From positions 1 to 57,165 of IMG/VR virus record IMGVR_UViG_3300025132_000045: a stretch of 57,165 nucleotides of DNA, one strand, 5' to 3'. The stretch comes from a virus. The notes below the pieces were generated by a model, which was given only the letters and a program-made list of their open reading frames with translations, was not told the origin of the DNA and did not search any database. Below are positions 46,972 to 53,951 of the stretch, piece by piece; the stretch's first letter is position 1; each line of letters starts with the position of its first letter. The position numbers were made by a program, and so were the translations under genes.

Positions 46972-47678
46972 GACGATAACCCTTCTAAAACGATATCACT
47001 TTTTACCTTTGTCTCTGGATTCGTCACTTTAACGGTATGAGACAATTTGGGCATAGTATCAAAGAAATTTTCAATCTCTTTAAATTGTTTTGAATTTAAT
47101 TGATCCAAAAAATCAACCATTTCTTTTTTTGTACAATCCGCAGATGTCCAAGATTCTTCTTCATTGTATATTTGATCAATACATGAGATAATTAAATCAA
47201 ATGACTCCTCAACTCCAATATTACCAGTTAAATCAAAATTACTTTTTATAAATTCTGATAAAGAAGGATATTTCATTCTTAATACTAAATTATCATCTAA
47301 TTTTATATCTTTGTTATGATCAGGATGTTTTTGAACTTTAATTTCATCAAGTGGAATCATCACAGGAACTTGTGTTTTTTCATCATCAGGACATGTAATG
47401 AGAACCTCGACATTCTCACCAACAGATTTTCCCCTTATATTTAAAAAGAGGTATTCAATATCAAAAGTAGATAATTTATCAACCTTAATTCCTCTTGATA
47501 GTATACAATTGTTAATTACACTTTTAATTGCATTCGTTATCTGTTTCTGATCTTCAGATTCCATTGCAATAATCAATATCTTCTCCTCTTTAACTAAAAA
47601 TGGTCGATATTTTATTTTTCGATCAGAAGAAGGTAAAACCAACTCATACGTCGGTGTTGCAATTTTTGGTAATGGCAT
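46959..47678 (-). CDS. 26: gp26-like baseplate/tail-assembly protein
   Basis: A 239-residue protein starting MPLPKIATPTYELVLPSSDRK and KYRPFLVKEEKILIIAMESED. This start pattern (PxxATPTYEL.LPS...I.YRPFLVKEEK) is the signature of the T4 baseplate hub family that includes gp26. The protein has an alpha/beta N-terminal half and a helical C-terminus (FDLIISCIDQIYNEEE, FLDQLNSKQFKEIENFFDTMPKL). It is preceded by a perfect TATAAATA late promoter. Its last codons carry a -1 frameshift signal that would extend it by 62 residues. Together with its position before the tape-measure-type genes, this suggests a tail-assembly chaperone function, as with lambda gpG. Confidence 0.85.
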   Translation of the reverse strand: MPLPKIATPTYELVLPSSDRKIKYRPFLVKEEKILIIAMESEDQKQITNAIKSVINNCILSRGIKVDKLSTFDIEYLFLNIRGKSVGENVEVLITCPDDEKTQVPVMIPLDEIKVQKHPDHNKDIKLDDNLVLRMKYPSLSEFIKSNFDLTGNIGVEESFDLIISCIDQIYNEEESWTSADCTKKEMVDFLDQLNSKQFKEIENFFDTMPKLSHTVKVTNPETKVKSDIVLEGLSSFFE

Positions 47679-47703
47679 AATGTTTATAGCACTTCAGTAG
47701 TTT

Positions 47704-47711
47704 TATTTATA
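47704..47711 (-). promoter_or_regulatory. Perfect T4 late promoter TATAAATA
   Basis: TATAAATA on the minus strand, 25 bases before the gp26-like ATG, in the 115-base gap after the gp54-like gene. It is the best match to the T4 late consensus in the window and would drive the hub operon. Confidence 0.75.
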
Positions 47712-47746
47712 GGACTTTTTTGAAATCCTGACAAACTAAAAATTTT

Positions 47747-47764
47747 GGGGAATTTTTTTTCCCC
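47747..47764 (-). terminator. Possible terminator after gp54-like gene
   Basis: Inverted repeat GGGGAA/TTCCCC with a 6-base loop, 29 bases downstream of the gp54-like stop on the minus strand and followed by AAAATTTTT. The U-tract is short and offset, so termination may be partial. Confidence 0.45.
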
Positions 47765-47793
47765 GATTTTTGAAATTAAAAGTCAATTTTGGT

Positions 47794-48465
47794 TTAGACT
47801 CTTGCCTTTTCAATGTTCTCACTCTTCTTTCTATTAAAAGAGAGACTTGTTTCTTCTCCTGCAATATATCTCTCATAACTGAACGTTACATTAGTTCTCA
47901 GCACATCAGAACTACCATACTGAACAGGAGTAGAAGAAAAATTAATTGGGAACAACCCAAAGAAAGTATATTCTATCTCTGAACGATAATCAACATTAAA
48001 CTTTATAATTTTTGTCTTGTCACATTTATAACCTGCCGAACCTCTTGGATATCTCATTCGATAAAAATATCCCAAGTCAGTTTTCTTTAAAGGTGATGTT
48101 GGTGACTTTTCTGATCCAGTTGCAACGTAATCTATCCAGTGTTCAAAAAACTTTATCATTTTGTAATCTTTATCAACATAGAAATCAAGTGATAACTCTG
48201 TAAATATTCTTGTATGTGCAAATTTTTCTTGTACACCAGTAAAATTACCAAATATATCAGTTGTTGCAAGAGAACTACCTGGTATTGATGCTTGATTACA
48301 TAATAATCCAGCGTTCTCTGTTATAAATCTCCTATTTACCCCCTTTGTACCAAGAAACTGAAATAGGTCTCTTGATAGACCATCAAAGAACACCTGATAA
48401 TGAGATGTTTGAGCTACATTAGTCAGTATTGGTTTGATATCAGCTATTTTCTTAGGACGAACCAT
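47794..48465 (-). CDS. Tail-tube-fold protein, gp54-like tube initiator
   Basis: A 223-residue beta protein. TSHYQVFFDGL, LLCNQASIPGSSLATTDIFGN, RIFTELSLDFYVDKDYKMIKFFEHWIDYV, YTFFGLFPINF and LRTNVTFSYERY follow the strand order of T4 tail-tube proteins (gp19 fold: F.V, C..A.LPG, D..Y...FF..W, G.FP, VTF.Y). Since the tube proper (gp19) usually lies next to gp18 elsewhere, a second such protein beside hub genes is most likely gp54, the initiator joining tube to baseplate. Divergently transcribed from gp4, with a CTAAATA late motif 29 bases upstream. The exact gp number is inferred. Confidence 0.65.
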   Translation of the reverse strand: MVRPKKIADIKPILTNVAQTSHYQVFFDGLSRDLFQFLGTKGVNRRFITENAGLLCNQASIPGSSLATTDIFGNFTGVQEKFAHTRIFTELSLDFYVDKDYKMIKFFEHWIDYVATGSEKSPTSPLKKTDLGYFYRMRYPRGSAGYKCDKTKIIKFNVDYRSEIEYTFFGLFPINFSSTPVQYGSSDVLRTNVTFSYERYIAGEETSLSFNRKKSENIEKARV

Positions 48466-48504
48466 CTAAATACTTTATATTTTGTCTTACTATCTATTTA
48501 GATG
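48463..48504. promoter_or_regulatory. Symmetric divergent late-promoter pair
   Basis: The 36-base gap between the two start codons is flanked by a perfect 10-bp inverted repeat, CATCTAAATA (48463-48472) and TATTTAGATG (48495-48504). Each arm contains a start codon and a CTAAATA motif directed at the opposite gene, and each motif ends exactly 29 bases before the ATG it serves. It drives gp54-like to the left and gp4 to the right. Confidence 0.65.
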
Positions 48505-48942
48505 TCATATAAAGGTAGATATAGACCATCGAATCCAAAAAAATACAAAGGTGATTCATCTAACATAATATATCGATCACTTTGGGAAAGAAAATTCATG
48601 GTTTATTGTGATAATCAAACGAAAATACTTGAATGGGGAAGTGAGGAGATTGTATTACCCTACCGATCACCCATTGATAATAAAGTTCATCGTTATTTTC
48701 CTGACTTTTATATCAAAGTCAAAGAATCTAATGGTAAAATAAAAAGATACATTATTGAAATCAAACCTAAGAAACAGACAGTCGAACCGAAGATGAAAAA
48801 GAAAAAAACGAAGGGATATATCTACGAAGTCTATGAATATGCAAAAAATCAGGCAAAGTGGAAAGCAGCAGAAGAGTTTTGTAAGGATCGAATGTGGGAG
48901 TTTAAAGTATTAACCGAAGATGAATTAGGAATCAAGAAATGA
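48502..48942 (+). CDS. 4: Head completion protein gp4 (nuclease fold)
   Basis: A 146-residue protein. It matches the gp4 head-completion family: SLWERKF (E29), YRSPIDNKVHRYFPDFYI (D68) and RYIIEIKPKKQT (E86-x-K88). These form a PD-(D/E)XK-type site as in TnsA-like nucleases. In T4, gp4 with gp50 acts on packaged heads before tail attachment, possibly trimming DNA. A CTAAATA late motif lies 29 bases upstream, and the gene overlaps its neighbour by 4 bases. It begins the only plus-strand block in the window. Confidence 0.85.
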   Translation: MSYKGRYRPSNPKKYKGDSSNIIYRSLWERKFMVYCDNQTKILEWGSEEIVLPYRSPIDNKVHRYFPDFYIKVKESNGKIKRYIIEIKPKKQTVEPKMKKKKTKGYIYEVYEYAKNQAKWKAAEEFCKDRMWEFKVLTEDELGIKK

Positions 48943-49316
48943 ATAGTTATCCCACCGATGATAAAGAAAATCGTGTGAGATCTGTAGTCTATGGTCTTAT
49001 TGGCACGGAAGAAGCTGATGATATCATGATTGAGTTGATGGATAATTTAAGTACAACAGCAACATCATCTCCAAGTGTCGGAAGATATTATGTATTTGTT
49101 TACAGTGCCAAAACTCCCAACATCCAATACGATTCGAATCCATTAGTCGCAGTGACCGATGTATTTGAATGGGGTTTTCGTGGCATCAATCTTCATGTGG
49201 GTCAATATCGTAATTATACGTACAATGAACTGGTTGGACAACTATATGAAGTCAACTCATATGAGTTATCTGATGTAAGAGAACTGCCATTTGGAAAAAT
49301 GCAGCTAAATAGTTAA
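48939..49316 (+). CDS. Conserved hypothetical protein between gp4 and gp48
   Basis: A 125-residue protein. RVRSVVYGLIGTEEADDIMIEL, then RYYVFVYSAKTPNIQYDSNPLVAVTDVFEWGFRGINLHVGQYRNYTY, and a C-terminal SDVRELPFGKMQLN. The YVFVY.AKTP..YD..PLVAV..VF.WGF.G.N.H motif is one I associate with T4-like cyanophages at this position; I know no function. Expressed with gp4 (4-base overlap) and gp48, so likely structural or assembly-related. Its last codons contain the CTAAATA promoter motif for gp48. Confidence 0.65.
   Translation: MNSYPTDDKENRVRSVVYGLIGTEEADDIMIELMDNLSTTATSSPSVGRYYVFVYSAKTPNIQYDSNPLVAVTDVFEWGFRGINLHVGQYRNYTYNELVGQLYEVNSYELSDVRELPFGKMQLNS
49305..49311 (+). promoter_or_regulatory. CTAAATA late promoter motif before gp48
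   Basis: CTAAATA embedded in the final codons of the upstream gene, 17 bases before the gp48 ATG and followed by a TTAAAAAAA tract. Confidence 0.5.
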
Positions 49317-49328
49317 AAAAAGATATAA

Positions 49329-50363
49329 ATGTCAACTTATACCGTTTCAGGAATAACATATGATACTGCAACTGGTAGACCAATCAATCGTGATGGTGGT
49401 CTATTATTAGACAGTGAAATTAAAGCGTCTAGTAGACCTACTAATACAGGAAAAACAAGAAATAGAAAATTTAAATCACTTAGATATCCCGTGGCAAGAT
49501 TAGAAAGTGATAGTGATTATCTTGAAATTAAAGTTCTTGAATATCAACCACCAGGATTTGAAACAAGTGGCACTGGACAATCTCTCCGACTACAATCAAG
49601 TTCAGAATCCTTAAAAAATAAAGAAATTATATTAGGTACAATTTTTCTTCCAATTCCAGAATCAATCACCGATTCAAATGGTGTAACATGGGGTGAAGAT
49701 AGTTTGAATGGACTTGCCGCCACTGCTCTTGGAATTGGGTTGAAAACTATTACGGCAGAAAGTGGTGCGGAAGCAGCAAAAGCACTAACCAGTGGGACTA
49801 AAGAAGCTGTTGGTAGTTTATTGTCTGATGACATGACAATACAGGCTATTAATTCAAATTTCGCAGCTATGGCAGTTAACGCTCTTGGTGGGAAAACAAA
49901 TGCAACAGGTATTCTTGCAAGACAAACTGGAGCAATATTAAATCCAAATATGGAATTATTATTTGGTGGAGTTCAGTTAAGACAGTTTAGTTTTAGTTTT
50001 GATTTTGCACCCAGAGATGAAAATGAAAGTATTGTAATTAAAAAAATCATTCGTGCTTTCAAAAAAAGTTTAAATGCAAAAAATAGTTCAACTGGTGAGA
50101 ATAGTAGTGGACTCTTCATAAAATCACCAGATGTGTTTCAACTAACTTACAAAACTGGTGCAAAAAATCATCAGTTTTTACATAAATTTAAACCAATGGC
50201 ACTCTTAAATATTGGAGTTAATTATACTGGTGCAGGAACATATGCCACTTATGACAATACCGCACCCGTTCATACAAAAATCGATCTTACATTCCAAGAG
50301 TTGAATCCAATCTACTCTGAAGATTATGATGTAGAAGAAGGTCTGGAGGGTACAGGATTCTAA
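49329..50363 (+). CDS. 48: Baseplate tail-tube cap gp48
   Basis: A 344-residue protein. SLRYPVARLESDSDYLEIKVLEYQPPG near residue 55, IILGTIFLPIPESITDSNGVTWGEDSLN, and a C-terminal ELLFGGVQLRQFSFSFDFAPRDENES followed by KIIRAFKKSL and ALLNIGVNYTGAGTY match the cyanophage gp48 tube-cap family. The long Ala/Gly-rich middle is a helical linker. In T4, gp48 and gp54 cap the baseplate and start the tail tube. It overlaps gp53 by one base. Gene order gp4, hypothetical, gp48, gp53 agrees with marine T4-like phages. Confidence 0.8.
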   Translation: MSTYTVSGITYDTATGRPINRDGGLLLDSEIKASSRPTNTGKTRNRKFKSLRYPVARLESDSDYLEIKVLEYQPPGFETSGTGQSLRLQSSSESLKNKEIILGTIFLPIPESITDSNGVTWGEDSLNGLAATALGIGLKTITAESGAEAAKALTSGTKEAVGSLLSDDMTIQAINSNFAAMAVNALGGKTNATGILARQTGAILNPNMELLFGGVQLRQFSFSFDFAPRDENESIVIKKIIRAFKKSLNAKNSSTGENSSGLFIKSPDVFQLTYKTGAKNHQFLHKFKPMALLNIGVNYTGAGTYATYDNTAPVHTKIDLTFQELNPIYSEDYDVEEGLEGTGF

Positions 50364-51010
50364 TGGGATACTTCAGAGAACTACCAAATTTACAATATCA
50401 ATCACCATATTCAAATCGGATTTCGAGTGAGAGTTATATTACTGCAAAAAATATATTTCGTAGGATGAAAATACGTGATGATCTAAAAAATGTTTTTAGT
50501 ATTTTCAACAAATATGAAATTAATGATGGAGATAGACCAGATAACGTTGCGAAAGAACTTTATGGAAAATCTAATTTTGATTGGGTAGTTTTACTCACAG
50601 CAAATATTGTGAATGTTCGTGATGAATGGCCACTATCAAGCAAGGAATTATATGACTTCACATTATCAAAGTATGGTTTAACAAAAATTAATGAAGTCAG
50701 GCATTATGAGACAACCGAAGTCAAAAACAATCGTGGAATTGTTATTTTACCAAAAGGAAAAGTTGTAGATGATAATTTTAAAATACCAAATCCAGAAAAT
50801 ATAAACGCAGAATTAAATCCTGTTAGAGGGGTAACATATTATGAATATGAAAGTATTTTAAATGAAGAAAAAAGAAATATTGATGTTCTTCGATCAGAAT
50901 ATTTACAACAATTTTTAAATGACATAAGAAATGAGATGATCTATAAGAGATCATCTCAATTTGTAAACGATAAATTGGCAAAAACAGAAAATACTAGAGT
51001 TACAAATTAA
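50363..51010 (+). CDS. 53: Baseplate wedge subunit gp53
   Basis: A 215-residue protein. MGYFRELPNLQYQSPYSNR and NIFRRMKIRDDLKNVFSIFNKYEINDGDRPDNVAKELYGKSNFDWVVLLTANIVNVRDEWP are the conserved gp53 core, including a LysM-like YGKSNFDWVVLL segment. In T4, gp53 joins the wedge to the hub region. The last stretch (DIRNEMIYKRSSQFVNDKLA) contains an 11-bp inverted repeat at DNA level. Its stop abuts the gp32 stop on the other strand with no spacer, so the two transcription units converge tail-to-tail. Confidence 0.9.
   Translation: MGYFRELPNLQYQSPYSNRISSESYITAKNIFRRMKIRDDLKNVFSIFNKYEINDGDRPDNVAKELYGKSNFDWVVLLTANIVNVRDEWPLSSKELYDFTLSKYGLTKINEVRHYETTEVKNNRGIVILPKGKVVDDNFKIPNPENINAELNPVRGVTYYEYESILNEEKRNIDVLRSEYLQQFLNDIRNEMIYKRSSQFVNDKLAKTENTRVTN
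50932..50958. repeat. Perfect 11-bp inverted repeat near the gp53/gp32 convergent junction
   Basis: TGAGATGATCT / AGATCATCTCA separated by a 5-base loop, inside the 3' end of gp53 and 52 bases before the point where the gp53 and gp32 stops abut. No T-run follows on either strand, so a simple terminator is not certain; it may block read-through or stabilise the 3' ends of both mRNAs. Confidence 0.7.
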
Positions 51011-51895
51011 TTATTCTTCTGCAAGTTTCTGAAAGTATGAAAGAGCATCATCATCATCTTCGTTTACAGATGATGGTGTTGTAGATACGGCAGCAGTAAC
51101 TAACTCTTCAGCAGCACCACGATCAGTATCTTCCTCCTCTATCACACTAGTTGGTCTCTTACTACCAAGCACATACTCTAGACGTTTTTTTAAGTCATCA
51201 TATGATTTGAACTGATCGGCATCGACAAACTCTTTAAGAGAGTTTTCTTTCTTCCAGACAGATTCAAGTGCGTCATCATCATCAAGCAAAGGAGTGACAG
51301 TAGTGAACTCAGAACTATCATAGTTTCTGTATCCTGCTACATTCTTTGCCTTAAGTTTAAAGTTCGCACCTTGCCAAAAATCAAATGGATCGATTGCTTC
51401 CTCATCTTCGAACTCAGGTTGCATTGCTGCTGTGAGTTTATCAAAGATTTTTTTACCATACTTATATAAAAATACCTTTCCTTCGTTCTCAGGATTGGCA
51501 GGATCTTTTACAACATAAATGTTGCTGATGTATGTAAGTTTACGTTTCTGTTTACGAGCAGCATCCTTACCTGCATCTGTTCCATTGTTCCATAACTGAG
51601 AGTTATACTCTGATACGGGATCTTTCTGACCAAGTGTAGTGAGAGAGTTTTCAATATACCATCCACCAGGACCTTGGAATGCATGACTATAAAGTTTTAC
51701 AAACGGTAAGTCTTCACCATCAGGTGCTGGTAAGAATCGAATAACGGCATATCCGTTACCTGACTTATCAACTTCTAGTTTCCACAAACGGTCATCACCT
51801 GATGTTCCGTTAGTGTTTAATTTTTCAACTTCCTTAACTAACTTTGCAGTTAAAGAACCTAATTTTGATTGCTTTTTAAGATTAGCAAATGACAT
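51011..51895 (-). CDS. 32: Single-stranded DNA-binding protein gp32
   Basis: A 294-residue protein. FANLKKQSKLGSLTAKL is the N-terminal cooperativity region with its LAST-type motif. The core has WKLEVDKSGNGYAVIRFLPAPDGEDLPFVKLYSHAF, YISNIYVVKDPANPENEGKVFLYKYGKKIFDKL and DPFDFWQGANFKLKAKNVAGYRNYDSSEF. The acidic C-terminus (NEDDDDALSYFQKLAEE) docks gp59 and other replisome parts. Unlike T4 gp32 it has no cysteine at all, so the zinc site is absent. A consensus sigma-70 promoter lies 41 bases upstream, and a GAGG Shine-Dalgarno precedes the ATG. It coats ssDNA in replication and recombination. Confidence 0.92.
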   Translation of the reverse strand: MSFANLKKQSKLGSLTAKLVKEVEKLNTNGTSGDDRLWKLEVDKSGNGYAVIRFLPAPDGEDLPFVKLYSHAFQGPGGWYIENSLTTLGQKDPVSEYNSQLWNNGTDAGKDAARKQKRKLTYISNIYVVKDPANPENEGKVFLYKYGKKIFDKLTAAMQPEFEDEEAIDPFDFWQGANFKLKAKNVAGYRNYDSSEFTTVTPLLDDDDALESVWKKENSLKEFVDADQFKSYDDLKKRLEYVLGSKRPTSVIEEEDTDRGAAEELVTAAVSTTPSSVNEDDDDALSYFQKLAEE

Positions 51896-51936
51896 TTGGA
51901 TACCTCGGATTAAATTGGATTTCTTTGGATGTTTAG

Positions 51937-51965
51937 ATTATAATGGATTAATTATAATTTGTCAA
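51937..51965 (-). promoter_or_regulatory. Consensus sigma-70 promoter for gp32
   Basis: TTGACA (51960-51965), a 17-base spacer and TATAAT (51937-51942) on the minus strand, a perfect match to the bacterial housekeeping promoter. The -35 box lies in the last codons of the upstream gene. This suits strong early transcription of gp32 by host polymerase. Confidence 0.8.
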
Positions 51966-52287
51966 TATTGTCTTTAAGTTTTGAGATTGTTTCTCTCATG
52001 CCCTCAAAGAGCAAATTTATATCAGTTCCTTTGGGAAAACCCATTAAAGGAATTGTTTTATGTAAATGTTCCTTCAGTTTGACAGCTTCAGGATCATCAG
52101 ATAGTGACAGACGAGTATACATAACTTTCTGTTTTTCCAATAACTCTGTCAAAAGGTCAATGTGCTCCATTCGTTCATCATATTCCATTGTGGGAAATTG
52201 CATTACATTACCATAAAGAATTTTTTGAAGTTCATTGATTTCTTCAAGTTCTCCTTGAATGATTTCTGATTCAAAAAAATTACTCAT
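51952..52287 (-). CDS. DUF1825-like protein
   Basis: A 111-residue helical protein. MSNFFESEIIQGELEEINELQKIL, then HIDLLTELLEKQKVMYTRLSLSDDPEAVKLKEHL and LLFEGMRETISKLKDNI. The LLEKQ..MYTRL.LSDDPEA segment and overall length match the DUF1825 family known from cyanobacteria and their T4-like phages. The first ATG is at 52287, overlapping gp59 by 8 bases; a TTG two codons earlier is less likely. T4 gene 33 occupies a similar place near gp32/gp59, but the sequence is not like T4 gp33, and another gene at 53691 fits that role better. Function unknown. Confidence 0.65.
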   Translation of the reverse strand: MSNFFESEIIQGELEEINELQKILYGNVMQFPTMEYDERMEHIDLLTELLEKQKVMYTRLSLSDDPEAVKLKEHLHKTIPLMGFPKGTDINLLFEGMRETISKLKDNIDKL

Positions 52288-52876
52288 TGACAATCTCTCT
52301 TAAAATTTTTTTATACTGGAACACATTAATATTTAGGAAGGGTATATATTTTTTTATTTTCATGCTGACGGTTTCCCACACTGGGTCTTTAAGTTTACGA
52401 TTAAATTTTTTTCCAAAAGAAAAGATTTTTTCGAAGATCACTAAGGTTTCTAAACTTATTTCTCCTCCCAGATACTTTTTGAGTATCGGTGGATGACCCC
52501 TCGAACAATTGAATACTTCTTCTAATTCTTTTTCCGATAGTAATTTTTTTGATTGTTCTTTGAACAAGTAAGTCAAACTCTGCTGTCGTCTCATCCAATC
52601 TGCGTACGTTCTTTCTCCAGAATTTATAATTTCTCCAATCCATAAGTTTTGTGGGGCATTTGTAGTTACAAAGTTTGCAAGTAAAAAATCAGTAATTTCT
52701 TGATCAGAATATTTTCTGGATGTTTTTTCAAACCAATACTTATCCTTTCTCTTATTAAAAGAAGTCATCGTTGCTCTTGATTTTCCACCATATTTAAAAA
52801 AGTCATACCTTTTACTTGTGAAATGACTCTTCATTGAAAGATAAGTTTGGTAAGTTTCAAATGGTGTCACTTTCAT
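52280..52876 (-). CDS. 59: Helicase loader gp59
   Basis: A 198-residue protein. It follows T4 gp59 closely: KYDFFKYGGKS-like YDFFKYG, FNKRKDKYWFEKTSRKYSDQEITDFLLANFV (T4: RRDKYFFQKLSEKYK), NLWIGEI (T4: DAWIGDI), and C-terminal FEKIFSFGKKFNRKLKDPVWETVSMKIKKY. gp59 binds gp32-coated forks and loads the gp41 helicase; its neighbour gp32 is its partner. The ATG overlaps the previous gene by 20 bases. The order of gp59 to gp32 matches T4-like phages. Confidence 0.9.
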   Translation of the reverse strand: MKVTPFETYQTYLSMKSHFTSKRYDFFKYGGKSRATMTSFNKRKDKYWFEKTSRKYSDQEITDFLLANFVTTNAPQNLWIGEIINSGERTYADWMRRQQSLTYLFKEQSKKLLSEKELEEVFNCSRGHPPILKKYLGGEISLETLVIFEKIFSFGKKFNRKLKDPVWETVSMKIKKYIPFLNINVFQYKKILREIVNE

Positions 52877-53057
52877 CTACTTCATCACTTTCTAATTCTG
52901 TAATTGCATCACAAGGAACTTCATTATCACCTATCATATACCAATGTTGTGGCATACCGATGCTGTCAGGTCTCACACCCAAATATGCTAGGTCTGGAAA
53001 ACTATGTTCTCTTAACATAGCTTGAAGTCTCCAATGTATAAGTTCAGATTTTTTCAT
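52857..53057 (-). CDS. Small conserved hypothetical protein
   Basis: A 66-residue protein starting MKKSELIHWRLQAMLREHSFPD, with LGVRPDSIGMPQHWYMIGDNEVPCD and an acidic C-terminal ELESDEVDESDTI. The basic helical N-terminus and acidic tail suggest a protein- or DNA-interaction role. It overlaps gp59 by 20 bases and starts 4 bases after the oxygenase gene, within the replication operon. No family I can name. Confidence 0.5.
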   Translation of the reverse strand: MKKSELIHWRLQAMLREHSFPDLAYLGVRPDSIGMPQHWYMIGDNEVPCDAITELESDEVDESDTI

Positions 53058-53061
53058 TTCT

Positions 53062-53691
53062 CTACATTGTTTGGTTAGTTTTTAAAGATATATTTCCTGA
53101 TATGGATATCCTATCATCATCACAATTATAAAATGGATAGACCTGATGACATAATTGTGAAGGAAAAAATAACATGGTTCCTTCCACTTCTTTAGACATA
53201 TAATAATAATGTGAATTATTATTACCTAATATATCATTATAAGCAAATGAAAAATTTGATATTGAATCATTATTTGATTCAGATGCAATTTTTAATTTTT
53301 TTTGATCTTCAAAATTTGTTGGTATTTTCATCCAAATTACAAAACTGTATGTACCATTGTGATGATGCAATGGATTAAATTCATTTTCTTTTTGGTAATT
53401 AACCCACATATGTTCAATATGATAAGGATGCTGACGCAAATATGGCATTAATTTTGGATGGTGTCCAAAATGACCAGAAAATTGTCCAATACAAAAATTT
53501 AAAACATTATTTAAAAACCAATCGTCTTCATCATGAAGATTCCAACTAGAGTCTATTTGACCTGCAAGAATATCTTTGGTATTACCTTTTTTATTTTCTA
53601 TAAGTTTCCAAAGATAACTCATCTCCTCATCATCTAATTCAACTTGTAACCAACCCAAAACTGGTGGTACTACTGTTTTAAAAGTTTTCAT
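53062..53691 (-). CDS. 2OG-Fe(II) oxygenase-like protein
   Basis: A 209-residue double-stranded beta-helix protein of the cyanophage type: HMWVNYQKENEFNPLHHHNGTYSFVIWMKIP, then EGTMLFFPSQLCHQVYPFY and DDRISISGNIS. Candidate iron ligands are H109/H111 and H182, with R194 to hold 2-oxoglutarate. The second ligand position carries His or Asn rather than Asp, so the metal site is not the textbook H-x-D. Placed in the replication operon, not the fibre operon, so it likely has a different target from the other two oxygenases. It overlaps gp33 by one base. Confidence 0.65.
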   Translation of the reverse strand: MKTFKTVVPPVLGWLQVELDDEEMSYLWKLIENKKGNTKDILAGQIDSSWNLHDEDDWFLNNVLNFCIGQFSGHFGHHPKLMPYLRQHPYHIEHMWVNYQKENEFNPLHHHNGTYSFVIWMKIPTNFEDQKKLKIASESNNDSISNFSFAYNDILGNNNSHYYYMSKEVEGTMLFFPSQLCHQVYPFYNCDDDRISISGNISLKTNQTM

Positions 53692-53951
53692 TATAAAGGT
53701 AGTTTAGCACGAGAAGTCTTCTTCATAAAGTTTAACTGAATTGCATCATATTTCAACCTTTCTTTAAGAGGTTTTGTAATGAGTTTTGTTACAGATTGAA
53801 TCTCTATGTCATTCATCTCACAATACTGACATATTGCATCGATGTAATTTAATTTTTCTTCAGCAACTATCTTCTCTATCTCCATCGAAAACTTCGTAGG
53901 AGTCAGAAACTTACTCTCTATTGCTTTTTCAAGTTCTTTGTTTGGTTCCAT
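53691..53951 (-). CDS. 33: Late-transcription coactivator gp33-like
   Basis: An 86-residue protein. The start at 53951 was chosen because a GGAG Shine-Dalgarno lies 4 bases before this ATG and the overlap with the exonuclease is short; starts up to 54056 remain possible. KFSMEIEKIVAEEKLNYIDAICQYCEMNDIEIQSVTKLITKPLKERLKYDAIQLNFMKKTSRAKLPL matches the small proteins annotated in T4-like cyanophages as late-promoter transcription accessory proteins. It would bridge RNA polymerase and the sliding clamp for late transcription from CTAAATA/NATAAATA promoters such as those in this window. T4 gp33 is longer and only distantly similar. Confidence 0.65.
   Translation of the reverse strand: MEPNKELEKAIESKFLTPTKFSMEIEKIVAEEKLNYIDAICQYCEMNDIEIQSVTKLITKPLKERLKYDAIQLNFMKKTSRAKLPL

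Noticed and set aside
47770-47982. Plus-strand 70-codon frame opposite the gp54-like gene
   Set aside because: It is antisense to a well-supported gene and has no ribosome site.
51952-52287. DUF1825-like protein considered as gp33
   Set aside because: Its sequence differs from gp33-type proteins; the 86-residue gene at 53691 matches the cyanophage late-transcription accessory proteins better.
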